A stretch of DNA of 64,000 nucleotides from Myxococcales bacterium (GTDB taxonomy: Bacteria > Myxococcota > Myxococcia > Myxococcales > Myxococcaceae), in contig JACPVI010000082.1 of NCBI GenBank assembly GCA_016191815.1, positions 1-64,000 on the forward strand, written 5' to 3'. The notes under the pieces are model-generated. The model was not told the origin of the DNA and made no database searches. It saw only the letters and a list, made by a program, of their open reading frames with translations. Positions 25,322 to 33,403 of the stretch are shown here, in pieces (the first letter of the stretch is position 1; each line of letters starts with the position of its first letter). Both the position numbers and the translations under genes were made by a program.

Positions 25322-26473
25322 CTACTCCGACAGCGCCTCGTACACCTCTTCGGCAGTCTGGTACCGCTCCGGAGGCTCCTTGCGGATCAGCCGGTGCGCC
25401 ACCCGCGCGAGCTGCAGGTCGGTCCCCAGGTTGAGCGAGGTGAGGGGAGGCGCGTCCGTCTCCAGGACCTTCTGCCACAGCTCGTAGGGCGTCTTCGCGT
25501 CGAAGGGCGGCCGCCCGGAGAGGAGCTCGTAGAGGATCACTCCCAGGCTGTAGAGATCGGCGCGCCCGTCCAAGGGCTCGCCGAGGATCTGCTCCGGAGC
25601 CATGTAGCGGAAGGTGCCCACCAGCCGGCCGTCGGCGGTCACCGCTGCGTCGTCGGCCAGAAACTTCGCCAACCCGAAGTCCATCAGCCGCACCATCCGG
25701 TCCTCGTCCACCATCACGTTGGAGGGCTTGAGGTCCCGGTGCACGAGCCCATGGCCGTGGATGTAGGCCAGCGCCTGGCAGAGCTGCAGCATCGCGTCCT
25801 TGAGCCGGCCCATCCGCTCGGGCTGGTTCAGCGCGGAGAGGTCGATCTCGTGCGGTTTGTGCGGGTGGGGCTCGGCCGGCTCGGGGACGTCGAAGGGCGG
25901 CTCGTACTCCGAAGACATGTCGGTGTCCGGCTCATCGACGGCGTCCGCGAGCGCCCGCACCGACTCCGGGCCGGAGACGAAGCTCGCCTCCTCGCTCGGA
26001 GTCTCCTCCGCATAGTCGGAAAGAGAGAACGGCGAGGGCGGGTAGTCGGCGGACAGCTCGTCCTCGTCCAGGCTGAGCGAGCCTGACTCGCTTCCTTCGA
26101 GCTGGGCGCGCGACCTCCGGTGCTCGCGGATCGCCCGGCTGAGCCCGCTCGGAGAGGAGAGCTGGTCGCTGGAGAGCGAGAGGTAGTTGCGCATGGTCAG
26201 CCCCTCCACCAGCTCCATCGCGAGGTACGGGTAGCCCTGGTAGACACCGGTGTCGTACACCTTCACCACGTTGGGGTGCGACAGATCGGCCAGCGTCTCG
26301 AACTCCCGAGCCAGCCGCCGCGCCGCCCGCGGGTCGAGCGCCGGGCCGGTGGACAGCAGCTTGAGCGCCATTGCCTCGCCGGTCCGCCGGTCCACCGCCC
26401 GGTACACCGTCCCCACTCCACCGGAGCCGATGGTCTCGAGGATGCGGTACGGGCCGATGACCTTCGGTGGCAT
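25322..26473 (-). CDS. Soluble Ser/Thr protein kinase with a large acidic insert
   Basis: The 383-residue protein is only a kinase domain: GSGGVGTVY (17-25), Lys38, Glu57, HRDLKPSN (245-252), DFG (265-267), APE (292-294). Between hinge ([12 protein letters not shown], to about 98) and the helix before the catalytic loop (from about 216) is an insert of about 118 residues rich in Ser, Asp, Glu and Pro. There is no membrane helix or sensor domain. The insert may be an autophosphorylation or docking region. It shares a promoter region with the divergent uppS gene. Confidence 0.92.
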   Translation of the reverse strand: MPPKVIGPYRILETIGSGGVGTVYRAVDRRTGEAMALKLLSTGPALDPRAARRLAREFETLADLSHPNVVKVYDTGVYQGYPYLAMELVEGLTMRNYLSLSSDQLSSPSGLSRAIREHRRSRAQLEGSESGSLSLDEDELSADYPPSPFSLSDYAEETPSEEASFVSGPESVRALADAVDEPDTDMSSEYEPPFDVPEPAEPHPHKPHEIDLSALNQPERMGRLKDAMLQLCQALAYIHGHGLVHRDLKPSNVMVDEDRMVRLMDFGLAKFLADDAAVTADGRLVGTFRYMAPEQILGEPLDGRADLYSLGVILYELLSGRPPFDAKTPYELWQKVLETDAPPLTSLNLGTDLQLARVAHRLIRKEPPERYQTAEEVYEALSE

Positions 26474-26484
26474 GGGAAAGCGAA

Positions 26485-26503
26485 ATCCTAGGGACGCTAG
26501 GAT
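26485..26503. promoter_or_regulatory. Inverted repeat ATCCTAG-N5-CTAGGAT over the kinase -10 element
   Basis: Perfect seven-base arms at 26485-26491 and 26497-26503 flank five bases. The gene-proximal arm includes the proposed -10 (TAGGAT) of the kinase gene, so a protein bound here could block polymerase. Confidence 0.5.
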
Positions 26504-26513
26504 GCGGAATCAA
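26485..26513 (-). promoter_or_regulatory. Sigma70-type promoter of the kinase/pseudouridine synthase genes
   Basis: On the minus strand, TTGATT (26508-26513), a 17-base spacer and TAGGAT (26485-26490) form a good -35/-10 pair. Transcription would start about four bases before ATG 26473, leaving almost no leader. Confidence 0.5.
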
Positions 26514-26606
26514 ACGTCCGGACAGCCGGCGGGCGCAGGTCCGCAGCGCCGGGCCTCGAGCTTGCGGTGGACTTGGGCGCGGAGTCGGCTCTAGGGTGCG
26601 CGCACC

Positions 26607-27377
26607 TTGGAAGCGCCGCAGGCCCAAAGCGCCCTCGAGGAGCGGGTGAAGGCAGGGAAGCTCCCGCGCCACGTCGGGATCATCATGGACGGGAACGGCC
26701 GCTGGGCGGAGGCGCGAGGCAAGTCGCGAGTGGAAGGCCACCGCGAGGGCTCGGAGAGCGTCCGCGAAGTCACCCGGGCCTGCCGCCGGCTAGGCGTCAA
26801 GGCGCTCACCCTCTACGCCTTCTCCTTGCAGAACTGGGGCCGGCCCGCCGAGGAGGTCGCCGCGCTCATGGATCTGCTGCGCGAGTTTCTGGAGAAGGAG
26901 CGCGCGGAGATCCTCGACAACGCCATCCGCCTGAACGCCGTGGGCGAGCTGGAGAAGCTGCCCCATCTGGTGCGCGAGCCGCTGGAGAAGCTGCGCGCCG
27001 ACTCCGCCCACCACCGGGAGATGGTGCTCACCCTGGCGCTCTCCTACGGAGGGCGCGAAGAGCTGCTCGCGGCCGCAGGGGCGCTCGCGCAGCGGGCCGC
27101 CACCGGCGAGCTTGATCCCGCCCGCCTCAAGCCATCGGACTTCGAGGCGGCGCTGTGGACGCGCGAGCTTCCCGAGGTGGACCTGATCATCCGCACCAGC
27201 GGCGAGAGGCGGCTCTCCAACTTTCTGCTCTGGCAAGCCGCTTACGCTGAGCTGTACTTCACCGAGACGCTCTGGCCCGATTTCCGCACCCGGGAGCTGT
27301 TGGAGGCGATCTCCGACTACCAGTCCCGCGAGCGGCGGTTCGGCCTCACCTCGGCCCAGCTCAAGCCCCGCGCGTGA
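26607..27377 (+). CDS. uppS: Undecaprenyl diphosphate synthase
   Basis: The cis-prenyltransferase makes the C55 lipid carrier for peptidoglycan and polysaccharides. The 256-residue protein has HVGIIMDGNGRWA with catalytic Asp28, the helix REGSESVREV, and RTSGERRLSNFLLWQAAYAE near the end. The start given is TTG 26607 with TAGGGT nine bases upstream; a GTG at 26646 with GAGGAG before it would give a 243-residue protein and is a real alternative. The stop region overlaps cdsA by four bases. Confidence 0.93.
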   Translation: MEAPQAQSALEERVKAGKLPRHVGIIMDGNGRWAEARGKSRVEGHREGSESVREVTRACRRLGVKALTLYAFSLQNWGRPAEEVAALMDLLREFLEKERAEILDNAIRLNAVGELEKLPHLVREPLEKLRADSAHHREMVLTLALSYGGREELLAAAGALAQRAATGELDPARLKPSDFEAALWTRELPEVDLIIRTSGERRLSNFLLWQAAYAELYFTETLWPDFRTRELLEAISDYQSRERRFGLTSAQLKPRA

Positions 27378-28189
27378 ACGAGAAGAACAAGAACCTCCTG
27401 TTGCGTTTCGCCAGCGCGGCGGTGCTCCTGCCGATCGTCCTCTTGCTCCTCGAGAGGGGCGGTTACTTCAGCGCCGGGCTGATGGGGTGGGGCGCGGCGG
27501 TGTGTGCCGCGGAGTGCTATCTCATCTTCCAGAGGCGGCTCTCCCCTCCCGCGGTGGCGGGCATCGCGCTCGCCGCGGCGATGCCGTTCTTGCCGGTGTG
27601 GAGGCCGGAAGAGGCCTTCGCCATCGCCTACTGGGCACTGGCGGCCTTCTTCTTTGCCGCCTTCGTCTACCACCTGTGGGCGGGCCCGCTGCCGGAGGCG
27701 CCCCAGCGGGTGGCCGGGCTCCTGTTCGGGCTTCTCTACGCCGGCGCGGGGATGACCGCCCTCTCCGTGCTCCGCGGCTTGCCCAACGGCCTGGAGTGGG
27801 TGGTGAGCGCGCTCGCCATCACCTGGGTCAACGACACCGGCGCCTACTTCTCCGGCCGCTTCCTGGGCAAGCACAAGCTCTACCCCACCGTCAGCCCCAA
27901 CAAGACGTGGGAGGGCTTCTTCGGCGGGATGCTCGGCTCGACCGCGGGGATGTTCGCAGTGAAGGCCGTGTTCTTCGGCGAGCTGTCGGTGGCCGACTGT
28001 CTCATCCTGGGCGTCGCCGGCGGGGTGGTGGGCCCGCTGGGAGATCTCTGCGAGTCGGTGCTCAAGCGCGCGTTCGGAGTGAAGGACTCGGGCAAGATCA
28101 TCCCCGGCCACGGCGGCCTGCTCGACCGAATCGACGCTCTGTTGTTCAACGGTCCGATGGTCCTGCTGTACGTGGCGCTCATCCGCTGA
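27374..28189 (+). CDS. cdsA: Phosphatidate cytidylyltransferase
   Basis: CdsA makes CDP-diacylglycerol, the branch point of phospholipid synthesis. The 271-residue membrane protein has about eight helices and the CDS signature (LKRAFGVKDSGKIIPGHGG, then LDRIDALLF), plus VSPNKTWEGFFGG. It starts at a GTG overlapping the uppS stop. In many bacteria dxr lies between cdsA and rseP; here it is absent. Confidence 0.95.
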   Translation: MNEKNKNLLLRFASAAVLLPIVLLLLERGGYFSAGLMGWGAAVCAAECYLIFQRRLSPPAVAGIALAAAMPFLPVWRPEEAFAIAYWALAAFFFAAFVYHLWAGPLPEAPQRVAGLLFGLLYAGAGMTALSVLRGLPNGLEWVVSALAITWVNDTGAYFSGRFLGKHKLYPTVSPNKTWEGFFGGMLGSTAGMFAVKAVFFGELSVADCLILGVAGGVVGPLGDLCESVLKRAFGVKDSGKIIPGHGGLLDRIDALLFNGPMVLLYVALIR

Positions 28190-28223
28190 GGTCGGGCAAA
28201 GCCAAAGTTCCAGCCCCGTTCGA

Positions 28224-28252
28224 TTGTCGCCGCCCACCCCCGCGGTTAACCT
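28224..28252 (+). promoter_or_regulatory. Sigma70-type promoter of rseP
   Basis: TTGTCG (28224-28229), a 17-base spacer and TAACCT (28247-28252) precede ATG 28261 by eight bases. The rseP mRNA would begin at or within a base or two of the start codon. The gap from cdsA is 71 bases, so rseP can be expressed separately. Confidence 0.5.
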
Positions 28253-28260
28253 GACGCCCA

Positions 28261-29898
28261 ATGCAAGTTCTCCAGACTCTCGCCTCCTTCGTGGTCTTCC
28301 TGGGCGTCTTGATCTTCGTCCATGAGCTGGGGCACTTCCTGGTGGCCAAGCTGATGGGGGTGAAGATCCTGCGCTTCTCCATCGGGTTCGGCCCGCGGAT
28401 TTTCGGCGTCACCCGGGGAGAGACCGAGTACCGCGTCAGCTGGGTGCCGCTGGGCGGCTACGTGAAGATGGCCGGCGAGCAGCCGTTCGACGAGCTTCCG
28501 CCCGAGGAGGCGCGCCGCGGCTTCCTCGCCCAGCCGCCGTGGAAGCGGGGGCTCATCGTGCTCGCCGGGCCGGCGTTCAACCTTCTGTTCGCCATCCCCG
28601 CTTTCTTCTTCGTGTTCTGGGGCACCTCGCAGGAGATCTCCACCCGCATCGGCTCGGTGGAGCCCGATCTGCCGGCGGCGCGGGCGGGCTTGAGGCCTGG
28701 AGACCGGATCCTCGCGGTCGAGGGCGAGCCGGTGCAGACGTTCGACGAGCTGCGCGCCGAGCTGAGGGACGCCTACGACAAGGAGATCTCCCTCACCGTC
28801 AAGCGCGGCGAGAGCTCCTTCGTGGCCAGGCTGGTCCCCACCCGCCGAGTGGAGAGCGATCCGATCCAGAGGGTCACCCGGGGGATGATCGGCATCAGCC
28901 CCGACCCGAGGCCTGCGGTGGTCGGCGTGCCGGCGGGCTCCGCGGCGGAGCGGGCGGGATTGCGCACCTTCGACCGCGTGCTCTCGGTGAACGGGAAACC
29001 GGTGAGCGATGAGCTGGCGCTCAGCGAGCTGTTGGCTGCGGAGTCGGGGACGCTCGCCCTCCAGGTCGCCCGTAGAGACGTCCAGGGGCTCCCGGGTGCC
29101 GCGGTGCAAGTTCCCTCGATCGTGCCGGTGTCGATCGAGAAGGGGGCAGGGGAGGGCTTCGAGGCCCTTGGGGTGGAGCGGGCGGATCCGTATATCTCCC
29201 ACGTAGTGCCGGGAAGCCCGGCCGCGGCCGCGGGGATCAAGAGCGGGGACCGGCTGGCGACGCTGAACGGCAAGCCGGTCGGCTCGTGGGACATCTTCCA
29301 ATCCGCGCTGCGGGAGATCGGCGATCGGAAGTTCTCCCTGGAGTGGGTCTCCGCGGGCGTGCGGCAGAAGAGCGAGCTGAGCCAGGTGAAGGTGGAGGTG
29401 AGCGACGAGCTGGGCCAGAAGCTCGAGGAGCTGGACCTCGGCGTGCGCTCCCGGCCCGGCTTCGCCGAGGCGTCTCGCCGGGAGATGGTAACCGTCCAGC
29501 TGGGCGCCAGTCAGGCCTTGGTCGCCTCGGTGAAGAAGGTCCCCGAGGTCATCGTGATGGTGGCGATCATCATCGCCAAGCTCTTCACCCGCGACGTGCC
29601 CTTCGAGAACGTGGGCGGGCCGATCATGGTGGCGCAGATCGCCGGGAGGAGTGCCGAGCTGGGGGTGAAGGCGTTCTTGGGCAACATGGCGTTCCTCTCC
29701 ATCAACCTGGGCTTGTTGAACCTGTTGCCGATCCCCATCCTCGATGGCTTCCACCTGCTCGCGGCGGTCTGGGAGGGGGTGCGCAAGCGGCCGATTCCCC
29801 TCCGCGCGCGGGAGATCGCCAACATGGTGGGCCTGGCGCTGCTCGCGGTGCTGATGGTGATGGTGATTCGAAACGACATCACCCGGTTGCTCCGGTGA
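28261..29898 (+). CDS. rseP: RIP metalloprotease RseP (site-2 protease) with three PDZ-like domains
   Basis: This M50 intramembrane protease has HELGH (His21, Glu22, His25) in the first helix and NLLPIPILDG with Asp495 near the C-terminus. It should cut transmembrane anti-sigma factors or signal peptide remnants. Between the helices are three PDZ-like repeats (about 135-200, 215-280, 305-380) where most RseP proteins have two, and the length is 545 rather than about 450 residues. The stop overlaps the GTG of tsaB. Confidence 0.93.
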   Translation: MQVLQTLASFVVFLGVLIFVHELGHFLVAKLMGVKILRFSIGFGPRIFGVTRGETEYRVSWVPLGGYVKMAGEQPFDELPPEEARRGFLAQPPWKRGLIVLAGPAFNLLFAIPAFFFVFWGTSQEISTRIGSVEPDLPAARAGLRPGDRILAVEGEPVQTFDELRAELRDAYDKEISLTVKRGESSFVARLVPTRRVESDPIQRVTRGMIGISPDPRPAVVGVPAGSAAERAGLRTFDRVLSVNGKPVSDELALSELLAAESGTLALQVARRDVQGLPGAAVQVPSIVPVSIEKGAGEGFEALGVERADPYISHVVPGSPAAAAGIKSGDRLATLNGKPVGSWDIFQSALREIGDRKFSLEWVSAGVRQKSELSQVKVEVSDELGQKLEELDLGVRSRPGFAEASRREMVTVQLGASQALVASVKKVPEVIVMVAIIIAKLFTRDVPFENVGGPIMVAQIAGRSAELGVKAFLGNMAFLSINLGLLNLLPIPILDGFHLLAAVWEGVRKRPIPLRAREIANMVGLALLAVLMVMVIRNDITRLLR

Positions 29899-30641
29899 GA
29901 GCGCTGCTTTCCCTGGACACCTCCACGCTGACGCTCTCGATGGCGCTGGTGGAGCGCGAGGGACCGGCCCTCCGCGTGCTGGAGGCGGTGGCCCTCGGCC
30001 CGCCCCGCCGCCAGAGCGAGATGCTCCCGGGAGAGATCGGCGCTCTTTTGGAAAGACACGGCCTGCGCCTCGGCCAGCTCGAAGCAATCGCCGTCGGCCT
30101 GGGGCCGGGCTCCTTCACCGGGCTGCGCATCGGCCTCGCCGCGGCCAAGGCGCTGGCCTACTCGGAAGGGCTGCGAATGGCCGGAGTCTCCTCCCTCGCC
30201 GCGGTGGCCCTCGAGGGTCCGGAAGGCATTCCGCTCGCCGCCTCGGCCGTGGCCAGAAAGGGCGAGCTGTACGTCGGCCTATACCGGCGCGAAGGCACCT
30301 CGGTGGAGGCCCTCTCTTTGGAGCAGGCCCTGAGCTTGCCGGAGGCCGCGGCCTTGCTCGCCTCCCGGCCCGAGGCTTTGGCCCTCGGGCCCTCCATCCG
30401 CGAGTACCGCGGAGAGCTGGAGCGGCTGGGGGTGAGCCCTTCGCGCCTTCTCGATGAGCCGTCCTTCCCCAGGGCGGTGGCCATCGCCCAGCTCGCGCAG
30501 CTCCCGACAGCGTTCGACAAGCAGAGCCTCTTCGCCCTCGAGCCGCACTACGTCCGGCCCTCGGAGGCTGAGAGGAATCCCCGGTTCCCACCGCTCCCGG
30601 GCCCTGCCCCCGCGGCGCGCATTCGCGAGGAGGAAGGATGA
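29895..30641 (+). CDS. tsaB: tRNA threonylcarbamoyladenosine biosynthesis protein TsaB
   Basis: TsaB is the non-catalytic partner of TsaD in making t6A37 of ANN-decoding tRNAs. The 248-residue ASKHA-fold protein has SLDTSTLTLSMAL, SEMLPGEI and GLGPGSFTGLRIGLAAAKALA. It starts at GTG 29895 overlapping the rseP stop and is itself overlapped by the next gene (ATGA). Confidence 0.92.
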   Translation: MRALLSLDTSTLTLSMALVEREGPALRVLEAVALGPPRRQSEMLPGEIGALLERHGLRLGQLEAIAVGLGPGSFTGLRIGLAAAKALAYSEGLRMAGVSSLAAVALEGPEGIPLAASAVARKGELYVGLYRREGTSVEALSLEQALSLPEAAALLASRPEALALGPSIREYRGELERLGVSPSRLLDEPSFPRAVAIAQLAQLPTAFDKQSLFALEPHYVRPSEAERNPRFPPLPGPAPAARIREEEG

Positions 30642-31663
30642 GTCCGGCAACGCCCAGCCAGGCCCACATCGCGGTGGTCGGCGCCACCGGGGTCGTCGGC
30701 CGCGAAGTCCTCGCCGGGCTTCAGGAGAGGGGCCACCCGGCCTCCAAGCTCACCGCGCTCGCCTCCGAGCGCTCGGAGGGCGAGGAGCTGGGCTATGCCG
30801 ACGAGAGCCTCGAGGTGGAGAGGGCCTCCGCGGAGTCGTTCCGAGGAATCGCGCTCGCGCTCTTCGCGGTCCCCGCCGAGGTCGCCCGCTCGCTCGCACC
30901 CGCCGCTCAGGCCGCCGGGGCTTGGGTGGTGGACTGCAGCTCGGCTTTCCGCGGCCAGGTGCCGCTCGTGTTGCCCGGCGTCAACGACGCCGCGCTGGAG
31001 CGCTCTTTCCCGGGAAGGATCGTGTCCGTCCCCTCCGCGACGAGCGCTGCCCTCTTCCTCGCGCTCGAGCCTTTGAGGCGCGCCTTCGGCCTCGACCGGG
31101 CGGAGCTGGTGGCGCTGGTCCCCGCCTCCAACCTCGGGGTGAGAGGGGTGGAGGAGCTGCAGCGCCAGACGGCGGCGCTCCTCTCCGGGCGGGAGGAAGA
31201 GCCCGAGGTCTTCCCGCACCGCATCGCCTTCAACGTGTTGCCGCAGGTCGGGGTGATGTCCGCCGGCTGGGCGGAGGAGGAAGCTCACTGGCGCGAGGAC
31301 GCCGAGCTTCTCTGGGCCGGCGAGGCGCCGGGCCCGACCGTCTTCGGGACGGCGTTCCAGGTGCCGGTCTTCCACGGCCTGTCCATGGCGGTGACCGCGA
31401 AGCTCAAAAGGCCGGCCTCCGCCGAGGAGGTGCGGGCGGCGTTCCGCTCGAGCGGCCTGGTAAAGCTTCTCGATTCGCCCCAGGAGCGCATCTACCCGAT
31501 GCCCATGCTGGTGACCGCCGATCTCTCACTGCACGTCGGCCGGGTGCGGATGCTCCCTGGCGCTCCGGAGTGGACCACCTTCGTGGCCGCCGCGGACAAC
31601 GCCGGGTTCTGCGCCGCCCGGAACCTGGTGGAGGTGGGGCTCAAGCTCCTTGGGCGCCACTGA
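30638..31663 (+). CDS. Aspartate-semialdehyde dehydrogenase homologue lacking the catalytic Cys (USG-1-like)
   Basis: The 341-residue protein is an Asd-fold dehydrogenase: VVGATGVVGREVL (nucleotide binding), DCSSAFR, VPASNLGVRG and VFGTAFQVPVFHGLSMAV. The catalytic block usually reads NPNCST; here it is VPSATS, with Ala134 where the Cys nucleophile should be. It cannot perform the normal thiohemiacetal chemistry. USG-1 proteins are such Asd relatives of unknown role. The gene is translationally coupled to tsaB. Confidence 0.85.
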   Translation: MSPATPSQAHIAVVGATGVVGREVLAGLQERGHPASKLTALASERSEGEELGYADESLEVERASAESFRGIALALFAVPAEVARSLAPAAQAAGAWVVDCSSAFRGQVPLVLPGVNDAALERSFPGRIVSVPSATSAALFLALEPLRRAFGLDRAELVALVPASNLGVRGVEELQRQTAALLSGREEEPEVFPHRIAFNVLPQVGVMSAGWAEEEAHWREDAELLWAGEAPGPTVFGTAFQVPVFHGLSMAVTAKLKRPASAEEVRAAFRSSGLVKLLDSPQERIYPMPMLVTADLSLHVGRVRMLPGAPEWTTFVAAADNAGFCAARNLVEVGLKLLGRH

Positions 31664-31755
31664 CATTTTGACAGCCGCGTCTTGGGCGGGGTGACCAACT
31701 GGCGCGAGTCGACTTCCCGTCGGCCAGGAAGATGCGGGAATCTCTCCGGTTGTCC

Positions 31756-31771
31756 TGGCCCCAGGCTTGCT
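31756..31771 (+). promoter_or_regulatory. Sigma54-like -24/-12 element (uncertain)
   Basis: TGGCCCCAGGCTTGCT matches TGGC-N7-TTGC-W with the correct GG-to-GC spacing. The predicted start (about 31782) lies only six bases before ATG 31788, which leaves no ribosome-binding site, so it may be chance. Confidence 0.3.
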
Positions 31772-31787
31772 ATTTGCTCGGTCGCCC

Positions 31788-32666
31788 ATGGTTCGCCTCG
31801 CCACAGTGCTAGCCCTGTCCATCGCGACTGCCGCCTCCGGGCAGGTCGGTCTGCTGCAAATCCAGGTGGGCGGCACGGACAAAGTCGTGGTTTCCCCGTC
31901 CGACTGCGGAGGAGTCATCCAGGCGAGCTGGACCGCGAGTGCGCAGCAGCTTGCGTGCAGCAGCCTGAGCTTCTGGGTGACGCTGGGGGAGTGCGGCGAC
32001 GCCGCCGGCGCTGGGGATCAGACGCTCCCCGAGGTGGCGGCCGGGGTCTGGAACCAGCAGCGGACAGGGAACTTCACCATTCCGGTGAACGAGCTGCCGG
32101 CGTTCACCGGCCAAGACGCGGGCGCGTGCGGCGCCACCGGGGTGGAGAAGAAGCACCGGCTCTGCGGCGCGTTCAGCTCGGCCCAGTTCGACTGCGGCAC
32201 CGGCAAGAGCGTCACCAGGGCCAGCAACCCGCCGGCGATCACCTACGACAGCCTGGCTCCCGGACCTCCGACCATCGACGACGTGGTGGCCCAGGACTCG
32301 GCGCTGGTCGTCAATTTCACCCCCCCCTCGGGCGCCACCCAGGTACACGTCGACGCCCGCGCGCAGGGAGCGGCGGACTTCGCGAGGGCCGCGAGCGCCT
32401 CGGGGGAGGCCGCCTCGGTCCGCATCGAGCGGCTGGTGAACAACACCACCTACGAGGTCCGCGCGCTGGCGGAGGACGCCGCCGGCAACCTGTCGGAGCC
32501 GTCGGAGCTTGCGGCCGGGACACCGCTGCGAACCGAGGGTTTCTTCAGCAACTACCGGCGCGCCGGCGGGGCCGCGCAGGGGTGCACGTCGGGGGGCACC
32601 GGAGGGCTCGCGCTCATAGCGGCGTGGGTGATCCGGCGGCTCTCCTCGAGGAGAATCCGCCCATGA
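31788..32666 (+). CDS. Exported MYXO-CTERM-like anchored protein, resembles MXAN_2561 family
   Basis: The 292-residue protein has a signal peptide ([18 protein letters not shown]), an N-terminal beta domain with several Cys, a fibronectin III-like unit at about 155-250 (LVVNFTPPSGATQVHVDARA, VNNTTYEVRALAEDAAGN), then FFSNYRRAGGAAQGC, a Gly-rich hydrophobic helix and an Arg cluster, as in MYXO-CTERM tails. It overlaps the next gene by four bases; the pair matches the order MXAN_2561-MXAN_2562 known in Myxococcus (from memory of family names). The role is probably at the cell surface. Confidence 0.75.
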   Translation: MVRLATVLALSIATAASGQVGLLQIQVGGTDKVVVSPSDCGGVIQASWTASAQQLACSSLSFWVTLGECGDAAGAGDQTLPEVAAGVWNQQRTGNFTIPVNELPAFTGQDAGACGATGVEKKHRLCGAFSSAQFDCGTGKSVTRASNPPAITYDSLAPGPPTIDDVVAQDSALVVNFTPPSGATQVHVDARAQGAADFARAASASGEAASVRIERLVNNTTYEVRALAEDAAGNLSEPSELAAGTPLRTEGFFSNYRRAGGAAQGCTSGGTGGLALIAAWVIRRLSSRRIRP

Positions 32667-33370
32667 GCTTGCTCCCCTCGCTGATTGCCGCCTTGCTCCC
32701 CCTATCTTCCGCGCCGGAGGCCACCGCATCGTTCGAGTCCCCGCGCAGCAGCGCGCTGGAGATCAAGCTGGGCGGCGTCACCCCGCTCATCGACCGGGAG
32801 ACCTCCCTCTTGGGAGGCCGCCCCTACGCGGAGACCTTCACCGGCTCGATGCTGCTCTTCGAGCTGGAGCTGGACCGCCAGCTCTGGCAGCAGATCGGTT
32901 CGGCCGGGGTGGGGCTCTCGATGGGCTACGCGGAGAAGTACGCCCGCGCGCGGATCGCCGGCACGGGTGAGCCAGCCGCGGAGACCACTGCGCTCAAGGT
33001 GTTGCCGATCAAGCTGCTCGGGGTCTACCGGTTCGACTACGGCGCGCGCCGCTACGGAATTCCTCTGGTGCCCTACGCAAAGGCCGGATTAGCGGCGACT
33101 CCGTTCTGGATCCTCAAGGGCGGCGAGATCGAGGTGGCGGACGGTCTGCGCGGCGAGGGAGTCCAGTGGGGTTATTCCGGGACGCTGGGGCTTTCGCTCT
33201 TGCTCGATGTCCTCGAGCCGCGCCTCGCCCGGGACATGGATTCCACCTCCGGGGTGAACCACAGCTACCTTTTCGCCGAGTACGTGGCCGAGGAAGTGAG
33301 CCTGTTCCGCACCATCGGGCCGGATTTGTCCAGCAGGCACTGGATGTTCGGCCTGATGCTGGAATACTGA
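32663..33370 (+). CDS. Outer-membrane beta-barrel protein, resembles MXAN_2562 family
   Basis: The 235-residue protein has a short signal peptide (MSLLPSLIAALLPLSSAPEA) and alternating amphipathic strands such as LLFELELDRQLW, GVGLSMGYAEKYA, KLLGVYRFDYGAR and LVPYAKAGLA, and ends in an aromatic residue (LMLEY), typical of outer-membrane barrels. About eight to ten strands are likely. Its start overlaps the upstream anchored protein, suggesting both act together at the outer membrane. Confidence 0.78.
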   Translation: MSLLPSLIAALLPLSSAPEATASFESPRSSALEIKLGGVTPLIDRETSLLGGRPYAETFTGSMLLFELELDRQLWQQIGSAGVGLSMGYAEKYARARIAGTGEPAAETTALKVLPIKLLGVYRFDYGARRYGIPLVPYAKAGLAATPFWILKGGEIEVADGLRGEGVQWGYSGTLGLSLLLDVLEPRLARDMDSTSGVNHSYLFAEYVAEEVSLFRTIGPDLSSRHWMFGLMLEY

Positions 33371-33403
33371 GGACGAAGCGGCGGGCACCCTCGCCGCTCG
33401 CCG

